DNA of 64,000 nucleotides from Streptomyces sp. NBC_01198. GTDB lineage: Bacteria; Actinomycetota; Actinomycetes; Streptomycetales; Streptomycetaceae. The stretch lies in NCBI RefSeq assembly GCF_036010485.1, contig NZ_CP108568.1:3355001-3419000 (forward strand), given 5' to 3'. Both the position numbers and the translations under genes were made by a program. The notes below the pieces were generated by a model. It saw nothing but the letters and a program-made list of their open reading frames with translations, was not told the DNA's origin and ran no database searches. Numbering within the stretch: the stretch's first letter is position 1; each line of letters starts with the position of its first letter. This document shows positions 56,157 to 63,532 of this stretch, piece after piece.

Positions 56157-57446
56157 TCAGCCGTCCCGCTGGGAAGCGCCGACGGAGGCGTTGCGGCCGC
56201 CGCCGGACGCGGGACGGAACGACGGGCCGGCCGGCTGCGAGATCCCCGCGCTCAGGTCGCGGCACAGGGCGTCGACCGTGGCGCGGGTCAGTGGTGGCAG
56301 CGCCGTGAGCCGGGCGTGCGGGCCGTCGGTGGCCAGCCGCCAGCGGGTGCACACCGCGGCGGCGGGGCGGGGGAAGCGCAGGGTCAGGCCGTGCGCGCCG
56401 CGGGTGGTGCGGTAGCCGGCCTCGGTGAGGTGGTCGGCGGCGTAGCGCGCGGTGTCGTAGCAGTCGTGGACCAGCGCGCGCAGCCCGTCGTAGCCGCGGT
56501 CCCGCAGCGCCGACCACAGCAGCGCGACCGCCAGCGGGTTGGGGGTGGAGCCGTGGGTCCGGACGGCGCGGGCGCGGTCGGTGCCGACCAGCACCACCCC
56601 GCACGGCACGGGCAGGCCGAGCAGCCGGTGCGCGCTGAGCGAGAGGCTGTCGGCGCCGTCCCGCAGGTCCCAGGCCACCGGCTGCGGGGAGAAGGGGGCG
56701 AGCAGGCCGGTATGGGTGGCGTCCACGTGGACGTGCACGGGTCCCGCGATACGGGCCGCGGCCCGTATCGCGGCGAGGTCGTCGTCGCCGCCGTCGGCCG
56801 CGGTCCCGGCGATGGTGGCCAGCACCACGGCGCCGCCTGGCCGTTCGGCCGCCAGCAGCCGCAGCGCCTCGGGGTCCATGGCGCCGTTCCTGCCGTAGGG
56901 CACCTCCACCACGTCCATGCCGAGCCGGCCCGCCTGGCAGCGTGCGGCCTGGTGGCCGGCGGCCGAGACGTACAGCGGGGCGCCGGGCAGCGCGTCACGG
57001 CCGGCGCGCAGCCCGACCAGCAGGCCTTCCGCGCCGCCGCCGGTGACATAGCCGTGGGTGTGGCGGCGGTCGCCGAGCGCCAGGTCGGTACAGAAGTCGA
57101 CCACGGCCCGCTCGAAGCCGAGTACGGCCCGGCCCCCGGCGGCGGGGTCGGCGGCGGCTGCCGGGGCGTCCGGGCCGGCGCTGTCCAGGTCGGTCAGCGT
57201 CGCCAGCATCTCGGCGTAGTCGCCGTGGTGGGAGGCGGGGAAGTCGTCGAGCACCTCGGTCGCGTGCTGTTCCGCGGCGCGCAGCGCGGCGACGAGGGCG
57301 GCGAGTTGCCGCCGGGTGTCCGCGGGGTCGGAGGCGGCGAAGCCGATGAGCTCGCGCGGTTCGGGCGCGGCGCCGAATCCCGCGGGACCACCGGGCACGC
57401 CGGGTGGCGCTGGTGCGGGCTGTGCGGCGAACTGCAGGTACGCCAT
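56157..57446 (-). CDS. PLP-dependent decarboxylase homologue (histidine-decarboxylase-like) lacking the PLP lysine
   Basis: 429 residues from ATG 57446, with GGAGG 5 nt upstream. Residues 60-400 match fold-type I histidine/aromatic decarboxylases: HGYVTGGGAEGLLVGL, the stacking His165 in SAAGHQAA, Asp242 in HVHVDATHTG for the pyridine nitrogen, and SLSLSAHRLLGLPVPCGVVL. In the family this last motif is S-x-H-K with the Schiff-base lysine; here Arg274 (codon CGG, 56625-56627) takes its place. Normal PLP chemistry is therefore not expected. It may act as a pseudoenzyme or use another mechanism. Co-transcribed with the unknown gene downstream. Confidence 0.82.
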   Translation of the reverse strand: MAYLQFAAQPAPAPPGVPGGPAGFGAAPEPRELIGFAASDPADTRRQLAALVAALRAAEQHATEVLDDFPASHHGDYAEMLATLTDLDSAGPDAPAAAADPAAGGRAVLGFERAVVDFCTDLALGDRRHTHGYVTGGGAEGLLVGLRAGRDALPGAPLYVSAAGHQAARCQAGRLGMDVVEVPYGRNGAMDPEALRLLAAERPGGAVVLATIAGTAADGGDDDLAAIRAAARIAGPVHVHVDATHTGLLAPFSPQPVAWDLRDGADSLSLSAHRLLGLPVPCGVVLVGTDRARAVRTHGSTPNPLAVALLWSALRDRGYDGLRALVHDCYDTARYAADHLTEAGYRTTRGAHGLTLRFPRPAAAVCTRWRLATDGPHARLTALPPLTRATVDALCRDLSAGISQPAGPSFRPASGGGRNASVGASQRDG

Positions 57447-58078
57447 GACGACCTCCGGGACGACGAAGCGCATGAGGTGGTGGGGGGCCGGCGGGCCACG
57501 CCGACCCCCCACTCACCGCCGAGGGCTCCCCCCCGGAACCGGGCGGAGCGGGCCGGTGGCCCTCGGCGGTCCCGGTCGCGACGACTCGGGGGGCCGCGAC
57601 CGGGAGCTGGGTGGTGTCGGGTACTCGTCCCGGCGAGGCTTTCGCCGCGACGAGTACCGCCGCGAGAATTGGTACACGGGGCGAGCTGCCTCCCGCTACG
57701 AACCCAAAGGTGCGTAATCCGGGCCGCGAGCTGCTGTTTTGCCGTTCGCGGCCGCCTCTAGCTGGCACTTCACCCGGTGGCGGGCCGCGTTGTCCAAAAT
57801 GGGACACGTACCAATGTGGACAGACCCATTGGCAGCCGCGACGCAAGTGCACCAATTCGGCCCGGTGGCGCAAACTTCCTGGTCGGTGGCGTGAAGTGCG
57901 CCCATGCATGCGGGGCGGCACTTTCCACATTCCTCAAAGAAAGCTCAAAACCGCAGGTCAGATGGGTACGTGGGCATTGGTTGACAGTCGTCGGGCCCAA
58001 CCAAGACCATCGAATGGCCAGTAATCGAACGGTGACGCGCACTTGCATCACCTCGGCCGGATCTCGGGGGAGATGCCC
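57447..58078. other. 632-bp divergent regulatory spacer, lower G+C
   Basis: No gene is supported here. The part from about 57700 has distinctly lower G+C than the genes. It contains dyads TGTCC-N6-GGACA (57791-57806) and CCAATG-N10-CATTGG (57811-57832), and a distant inverted pair GCACTTCA/TGAAGTGC near 57765 and 57891. A TTGACA hexamer lies near 57980. It should hold the promoters of the decarboxylase-like gene (left) and the XRE regulator (right). Confidence 0.5.
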
Positions 58079-58900
58079 ATGGCACCGCACCACGGGGATT
58101 CCCCGCCACTGATCCACGGCTTCCTCCGCCAAGCCCGCAAGCAGCACAGCGGACCTGCGGATCGCGCGACCCATCTGGCAGCGGGAAAGCGACGCAGTGG
58201 GTTGAGCCAACAGGACGTGGCGCAGTACATGGGCGTGTCAACCCGGCTGTATCAGGACTGGGAGGGCGGTGTCCGGCCGATTCCGCTGCATCGGCTGGAC
58301 TCGCTCGCTGAAGCCCTCGACCTCGATTCGGCCCGCCGCGACGAACTGTGGTTCATCGCCAGCGGTGGCTTCCCGCCCCTCGGCCCGAGCCGCCCCGACC
58401 CGGACGCCGTCACCGGCTGGACCAGCTACCTGCGTGCCCTGCCGGTCCCCTCGCTAGCCGTCGACGCCGGCTGGCGGATCGAGGAGAGCAACACCGCCTG
58501 GCAGCGGCTCTTCCTGTCGGCCGGCGAGCCCGCCCCGACCAACCTGCTGCGGTTCGTGCTCTTCAGCCCCTACGCCCGCCGGCTGTGCGGGGAGTGGGAG
58601 GACGGCTGGGCCACCTCGTACCTGCGCCAGTTGCGGCTGGAGGCGGAGACCACCCGCAGCCTGGAGCTGCGGATGATCATCGACGAGCTGCAGGACCACC
58701 CCGACCTGGCGGACCTGTGGCGGGCGGTGGACCAGTCGAGCCGGATCACCCTGCACAACGACGGGCAGGTCCGCATCATCGTGCCGCCGGTCGGCGGCCA
58801 CCCGCAGCACGTCCGCACCCTGGTGTCCTCCCCGGCGCACGACCCGCGCCGCCGCATGGTGACCTTCCTGCCGACCCAGCACTCCGAGGACGCCGCCTAG
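58079..58900 (+). CDS. XRE-family regulator with MmyB-like sensor domain
   Basis: 273 residues from ATG 58079, with GGGGGAG 6 nt upstream (ATG 58073 is also possible). The helix-turn-helix is KRRSGLSQQDVAQYMGVSTR with LYQDWEGGVRPIP. The sensor half has GWRIEESNTAWQRLFLSAGE, YARRLCGEWEDG and LELRMIIDELQDHPDLADLW, typical of MmyB-like domains that may bind fatty acids or other ligands. It stands between the decarboxylase-like operon and the MetRS-like operon and is the closest candidate regulator of both. Confidence 0.86.
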   Translation: MAPHHGDSPPLIHGFLRQARKQHSGPADRATHLAAGKRRSGLSQQDVAQYMGVSTRLYQDWEGGVRPIPLHRLDSLAEALDLDSARRDELWFIASGGFPPLGPSRPDPDAVTGWTSYLRALPVPSLAVDAGWRIEESNTAWQRLFLSAGEPAPTNLLRFVLFSPYARRLCGEWEDGWATSYLRQLRLEAETTRSLELRMIIDELQDHPDLADLWRAVDQSSRITLHNDGQVRIIVPPVGGHPQHVRTLVSSPAHDPRRRMVTFLPTQHSEDAA

Positions 58901-58920
58901 AGCGTCCCGGGTCCGCCGTG

Positions 58921-58955
58921 GACAGCCGGCCGTCGATCCTGGACGGCCGGCTGTC
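58921..58955 (+). terminator. 14-bp perfect hairpin after the XRE regulator
   Basis: GACAGCCGGCCGTC (58921-58934), loop GATCCTG, GACGGCCGGCTGTC (58942-58955), 20 nt after the stop codon. The rest of the spacer to 59512 has no gene that I can support. Confidence 0.75.
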
Positions 58956-59351
58956 GGCTGCGCGCCGCGGGCCGGGGTCCGCGGGCGGCCGGCGGCGGTA
59001 ATTCCCCACGGCCGCGTACGGAGTTGCCCTCCCGCGGGCCCGGCAAGGGGAATTCGGCGACCCCGGGTAAATGGACCGGGAATGAACACCGGACGGCCGT
59101 CCCGCGTGCCCCGAAAGCACCACCCGTACCCCGGATGTGATCCCGGCGGGAAAGGCACCCGATCCCGCATCGGCCGTGCCGCGGCCCGCCGTCGCCGGGT
59201 CCTGGCGCGCCTGCCGGGTCCCGGCGGGCGGCCCGGGCGCGCGGGCGGGCGGAAGGACGCCGACGCCAGGCGGGGAGGGCGTCCCACCCGGTACGACGGC
59301 ACGGAACCGCACCCCGGTCTTCCCCGCGGCGCCGGGCAGCGGCGGTCCAGA

Positions 59352-59391
59352 TTCCCCAGTCCTCGGGAAGAGTTCCCCTATCGATCGGGAA
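59352..59391. promoter_or_regulatory. tandem dyads TTCCC-N8/9-GGGAA upstream of the MetRS-like operon
   Basis: Site 1 is TTCCC (59352-59356), 8 nt, GGGAA (59365-59369). Site 2 is TTCCC (59373-59377), 9 nt, GGGAA (59387-59391). Their centres are about 21 bp apart, two helical turns, so two dimers could bind on one face. They lie about 120 nt before the micro-ORF. Further TTCCCC and GGGAA half-sites are scattered in 58990-59330. Confidence 0.5.
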
Positions 59392-59512
59392 GCGCCGAAA
59401 TCTAGCCTCATGGGGTCCATCGCCGGACTTACCGACCGGTGGACGCACCATCGATCAATCGCGCACGAAACGGGTTTTTCTCTGTGTGAGTGGGATCAAT
59501 CGAGGGAGTCGT

Positions 59513-59614
59513 GTGCCCGAAATCTCCGGCGAACTCCTCCGCCCCTCCTTCTTCGACGATTTCCACGGCACCTCACAGGAAGTCCACACCGCTGTCGAAC
59601 AAAGGACCGATTGA
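59513..59614 (+). CDS. 33-residue micro-ORF translationally coupled to the MetRS-like gene
   Basis: GTG 59513 preceded by GAGGGAG opens a frame that begins MPEISGELLRPSFFDDFHGT and ends SQEVHTAVEQRTD. Its TGA (59612-59614) overlaps the ATG of the next gene (TGATG), matching the tight coupling of the rest of the operon. The peptide is acidic (seven Asp/Glu, two Arg), has three His and no Cys. About 73 percent of codons end in G or C, above the local base composition. It could be a precursor or scaffold peptide, or a leader peptide that couples translation. GTG 59486 is an in-frame alternative start. No homologue is known to me. Confidence 0.45.
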   Translation: MPEISGELLRPSFFDDFHGTSQEVHTAVEQRTD

Positions 59615-61149
59615 TGGAACGCACGATGGTGATCGCCCCCGGCCCGACGGCGAACGGCGATCTGCACCTCGGCCACCTGGCAGGACCGTTCCTCAGCGCC
59701 GACGTCTGTGCCAGGTACGCGCGTGCCGCCGGCCGCGACGTGCTCTTCGGTACCGGCGTGCACTTCACCCAGAACTACATCGTGACCACCGCCAGGCGGC
59801 TGGGTGTGCCGCCGGAGGAGCTCCGGGTCAGGTCCGGTGAGCAGGTGGAGAGGACCCTGGCGGCGGTCGGCATCGAGCCGGACGGCTTCGTCCGCTTCGA
59901 CGAGCGGTACGTCACCGGCGTGCAGCAGCTGTTCGGCCGGCTGCACAGCGCGGGCAAGCTCGAACTGCGGGCGGTGCCCTTCCCGTACGTGGCCCGCACC
60001 GGCGAGTTCCTCACCGACGCCTACGTCCGCGGCACCTGCCCGGTCTGCCTGTCGGAGGGGTGCGCCGGGCTGTGCGAGGGCTGCGGGCACTGGATCGGCT
60101 CGGGCGAGCTGATCGAGCCCCGCTCGACGCTGGATCCCGACGACGAGGTGGAACTGCGCGAGGCGCGGGTGCTCGTGCTGCCGCTGGAGGAGCACCGGGA
60201 GGCGCTGACCGCCTACTTCGCCGGGCTCGCCGCCACGATGCGGCCCCGGCTGGCGCGGCTGATCGAGGAGCTGCTGTCCCGCCCGCTGCCGGACTACCCG
60301 GTCACGCTGCCGATCTCCTGGGGCATCCCCGCGCCCTTCCCTGAGGTCGAGGGCCAGGTGATCTACGCCGACGCCGAGGTCATCGCCTGGAGCATGCACA
60401 GCTCCGCGCTGGCCGCCGAGCGGCGCGGCGAGGCACCGGCCGGCGACGACGCGCTGTGGTTCGCCGAGTCGGGCGCGAAGGTCGTCTACTTCTTCGGCTC
60501 CGACGCCGGTTTCGCCTTCGGGGTGGTCGGCGTGGCGATGCTGATGGCGCTGGGCGGCTACACGCTGCCCGAGCACTTCGTGACCAACGAGTTCTACGAG
60601 CTGGACAACGACAAGTTCTCCAGCAGCCGCGGCCATGTGGTGACAGGACGGGAGCTGGCCGCCGAGGTGCCCAGGGACCTGATCCGCTTCTACCTCGCCG
60701 CCACCGGGCCGGACTTCCAGCGCACCAACTTCACCCGCGGCGCGATGGCCCAGGTGACCACCTCACGGCTGGTGGAGCCGTGGAACCGGGTGGCGGAGAA
60801 GGCCGGGCGCTTCGCCGGCGGCGGCCCGCTGCCGGTCTCGGCGCGCTCCAGGGAGGCCGCCGCTCGGATGGCGGAGCGTTTCGCGGCCGGTTACGACGCG
60901 CGCCGCTTCAGCCTGACCGCCGCCGCGTTCACGCTGACCGAGCAGCTGGGCCGGCTCGACCGCTGGGAGGTGACCGCCGCGGACGCGGGGGACTTCTGCC
61001 ACGAGGTGGACGTCTTCCTGCGCTGTGCGGCGCCGCTGCTGATCGACCTGGCCGCCCAGGCACTGCCCGACCTGACCGTCCCGGCCGCGTCCCCGGCCAC
61101 CGAGATCACCCCCCGCGCGCTGCCACGGCTGACCGAGACCGCGCAGTGA
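59614..61149 (+). CDS. stand-alone methionyl-tRNA-synthetase-like class I enzyme
   Basis: 511 residues from ATG 59614. Class I motifs are intact: HLGH (18-21) in TANGDLHLGHLAGP, and KFSSS (334-338) in DNDKFSSSRG. The connective zinc knuckle of MetRS is present with Cys142, 145, 154 and 157 (TCPVCLSEGCAGLCEGCG). The C-terminal helical part is shorter than in housekeeping MetRS and no EMAP-like tail follows. In this setting (flavin oxidase, exporter, ATP-grasp ligase) it may activate an amino acid for a natural product or be a resistant copy of MetRS. The sequence cannot decide. AAAGG lies 8 nt upstream. Confidence 0.85.
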   Translation: MERTMVIAPGPTANGDLHLGHLAGPFLSADVCARYARAAGRDVLFGTGVHFTQNYIVTTARRLGVPPEELRVRSGEQVERTLAAVGIEPDGFVRFDERYVTGVQQLFGRLHSAGKLELRAVPFPYVARTGEFLTDAYVRGTCPVCLSEGCAGLCEGCGHWIGSGELIEPRSTLDPDDEVELREARVLVLPLEEHREALTAYFAGLAATMRPRLARLIEELLSRPLPDYPVTLPISWGIPAPFPEVEGQVIYADAEVIAWSMHSSALAAERRGEAPAGDDALWFAESGAKVVYFFGSDAGFAFGVVGVAMLMALGGYTLPEHFVTNEFYELDNDKFSSSRGHVVTGRELAAEVPRDLIRFYLAATGPDFQRTNFTRGAMAQVTTSRLVEPWNRVAEKAGRFAGGGPLPVSARSREAAARMAERFAAGYDARRFSLTAAAFTLTEQLGRLDRWEVTAADAGDFCHEVDVFLRCAAPLLIDLAAQALPDLTVPAASPATEITPRALPRLTETAQ

Positions 61150-62213
61150 CCGCGGCGACCGGCCGCGCCGCCCGGGTGGTGGTGGTCGGAGCGGGCGTCA
61201 CCGGGCTGCTGACGGCGGTGGAGTGCGTGCTGGCCGGGCACCGCGTCACCGTGCTCGACCGGGGCGCGATCCCCGACCCGGCGGCGACCTCCGCCGACCA
61301 GCACCGGGCGCTGCGCACCCTCGCGGTGGGCGACGCCGCCGCCACCCGGCGGATGGGTGCGGCCCACCGCCGCTGGCACGAACTGGAGTCGGTGCTGGGG
61401 GCGGGCTTCTACCGGCAGGTCGGCGTCGTGACGGCGTGGCCGCGCGAGCGGCTGGCCGAGGTGACGCGTTTCGCGGCCGGGGCGGGCGTCCCGGTGCGGA
61501 CGCTGGGCCCCCGCGCGCTGCCGCAGCTCGGCTTCCCCGACGGCACCGCCGGCGTGCGGGAGTCGCAGGCCGGCGTGCTGCTGGCCGGGCGGGTGCTGCG
61601 GGCGGCCGCACGGTGGCTGGCGGCCAGGCCCACGGCGGCGCTGCGGCCGTACACGCCGGTGACGGCGGTCGACACCGACACCGGCAAGGTCACGCTGGCC
61701 GGCGGCGGCGTGATCGGCGGCGACCTGCTGCTGGTCGCGGCCGGCCCGTGGACCAGGGACCTGGTCGAGCGGCCCGCGGTGCTGCACCGCCAGACCATGG
61801 TCTACCTGCGGCCGGACGGGCGGCAGGCCCGCCGCTGGCGGAACGCGCCCGCGGTGGGCGGCCTCGGCGCGGACGGCCGGGCCTGGGTGGTGCCGCCGGT
61901 GGCGGGGACGCTGCTCAAGGTCAGCTCGGACGCGGTGTGCCGGCCGGCGGCGGACACCGACGCGAGCGCCGAGAACCAGACACCGTGGGCCGAACGGCTG
62001 ACGGGTGCCGGGATTCTCCGGGACCCTGCCCGCTACGAGGTGGTCGCGGTCAAGGCGTGCCACTACACGACCGATACGGCCGCCGGCGGTGCCCGGCTGG
62101 CCCGGATGAGTCCAGCCGTCTGGGCGCGCACGGCCTGCGGGGGCTCCGGGTTCGCGTCCGCCCCGCTGGTCGCCGTGACGATGGCGGAGGCGGCGAAGGA
62201 GGCTGCGATATGA
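61146..62213 (+). CDS. MSOX-family FAD-dependent amine/imino-acid oxidase
   Basis: 355 residues from GTG 61146, overlapping the previous stop (GTGA). The FAD-binding motif VVVVGAGVTGLLTAVECVLA is followed by SADQHRALRTLA, the counterpart of the S-x-x-x-x-R flavin-contact segment of monomeric sarcosine oxidase. Cys305 in VKACHYTTDT aligns with the covalent flavin cysteine of that family, and GGSGFASAPLV is the C-terminal FAD motif. Relatives oxidise N-methyl or cyclic amino acids; NikD of nikkomycin synthesis is a precedent in natural products. Substrate here is unknown. Confidence 0.85.
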   Translation: MTAATGRAARVVVVGAGVTGLLTAVECVLAGHRVTVLDRGAIPDPAATSADQHRALRTLAVGDAAATRRMGAAHRRWHELESVLGAGFYRQVGVVTAWPRERLAEVTRFAAGAGVPVRTLGPRALPQLGFPDGTAGVRESQAGVLLAGRVLRAAARWLAARPTAALRPYTPVTAVDTDTGKVTLAGGGVIGGDLLLVAAGPWTRDLVERPAVLHRQTMVYLRPDGRQARRWRNAPAVGGLGADGRAWVVPPVAGTLLKVSSDAVCRPAADTDASAENQTPWAERLTGAGILRDPARYEVVAVKACHYTTDTAAGGARLARMSPAVWARTACGGSGFASAPLVAVTMAEAAKEAAI

Positions 62214-63532
62214 CCGACGAGGGCACGGTCGGTGTGTTCGACACGCTGAAGGCGACCCCGGTGACGGTGCGCTACCTGCTCGGTGGCGTGCTGATCAACC
62301 AGCTGGGCGCGTTCGTCCAGACGTTCCTCGTGCTGTATCTGACGCACCGGCACATGTCCGTCCAGGCTGCGGGCCTGAGCCTGGTCGCGTTCAGCGCGGG
62401 CACGATCCTCGGCACCATGCTGGGCAGCGAGGCCACCCAGCGGTTCGGGCCGCGGTTCACCATCGTGGCCGCGATGGCCGGTTCCGGTCCGCTGATCGCG
62501 GTGATCCCGCTGCTCAGCCGCTCGGGCCTGCTGGTGCCGCTGCTGCTGGTGGTGGGCCTCGGCGGCCTGCTCGGCCAGGCATACCGCCCGGCCGCCTACG
62601 TGCTGCTCAGCGACCTGATGCCCAAGCAGCACGCCAAGATGGGCTTCTCGATGTTCCGCATCGCGCTGAACACCGGTGCCGCGGTGGCGCCGATGATCGC
62701 CGCGGGGCTCATCCTGGTCGACTGGGACGCGCTGTTCTGGCTGGACGGCGCGACCGCGCTGGCCTACGCGGCGCTGGCCTTCGCGCTGCTGCCCCGGCAG
62801 GCGGTGCTCGCCGCGCAGGAGCGGGCCGCGGCGCAGGACGCCGCGGAGCCGTCGCAGGACGCGGCGGACGAACCGGCGCCGATCACCGGGCGGGCCGCGT
62901 ACGCCGCGATCCTGCGGGACCGCAAGTACCTGCTGTATCTGGCCGCCGTCATGCTCGGCACCCTCGCCTACATGCAGTCGGTGGTCGCGCTGCCGCTGCA
63001 GATCAAGGCGGACGACTACCCGACCGGGCTGTACAGCGCGGTGCTGACCATCTCCTCGGTGGTGCTGATCACCTGCGAGCTGAAGATCACCACGTACATC
63101 CTGCGGATCCCGACGCACACCGCCGTGCTGGTCGGCCACCTGGTGAACGCGCTCGGCTTCGTGGGCTACGCCCTGTCCGCCCACTCCCCCGTCTACCTGG
63201 TGGCCGGCGCGGTGCTCGAAGTGGCCGGCGTGATGATCGCGGGCCCGAGCATGTACGCCCACCCGGCCGCGTTCCCCGCGCGGCTCAAGACCCGCTACAT
63301 CGGCGTCATGCAGGCGGCGACGGGGCTGGCCGCGGCGCTCGGGCCGCTCATCACGGTCTACGTCTGGACCCGGCTCGACCACGGCTTCTGGATGCTGTGC
63401 GCCCTGGCGGCCGCCGTCACCGGCGTGCTGGCCATGGCGGGCACGAACCGCGAGGAGGAGCACGGCCTCGCGGCGGAGCAGGGCGAACCCACTGAGGGCA
63501 AGGCTGAGGAAGTCGTCGGAGGCACCGCATGA
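62210..63532 (+). CDS. MFS transporter, probable product exporter
   Basis: 440 residues from ATG 62210, overlapping the oxidase stop (ATGA). Twelve hydrophobic segments are visible, split by an acidic Ala/Gln/Asp-rich central loop near residues 200-225 (AAEPSQDAADEPAPI). Features such as LLGGVLINQLGAFVQTFLVL and GFSMFRIALNTGAAVAPMIA fit the MdtH/YfcJ-like drug-efflux group. The C-terminus is a charged Glu-rich tail. Position inside a biosynthetic operon suggests export of the product and self-protection. Confidence 0.85.
   Translation: MTDEGTVGVFDTLKATPVTVRYLLGGVLINQLGAFVQTFLVLYLTHRHMSVQAAGLSLVAFSAGTILGTMLGSEATQRFGPRFTIVAAMAGSGPLIAVIPLLSRSGLLVPLLLVVGLGGLLGQAYRPAAYVLLSDLMPKQHAKMGFSMFRIALNTGAAVAPMIAAGLILVDWDALFWLDGATALAYAALAFALLPRQAVLAAQERAAAQDAAEPSQDAADEPAPITGRAAYAAILRDRKYLLYLAAVMLGTLAYMQSVVALPLQIKADDYPTGLYSAVLTISSVVLITCELKITTYILRIPTHTAVLVGHLVNALGFVGYALSAHSPVYLVAGAVLEVAGVMIAGPSMYAHPAAFPARLKTRYIGVMQAATGLAAALGPLITVYVWTRLDHGFWMLCALAAAVTGVLAMAGTNREEEHGLAAEQGEPTEGKAEEVVGGTA

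Noticed and set aside
58901-59510. Antisense and sense open frames in the spacer before the MetRS-like operon
   Set aside because: Several overlapping frames exist but are Arg/Pro-rich, lack ribosome-binding sites and match nothing; only the coupled micro-ORF at 59513 has supporting context.
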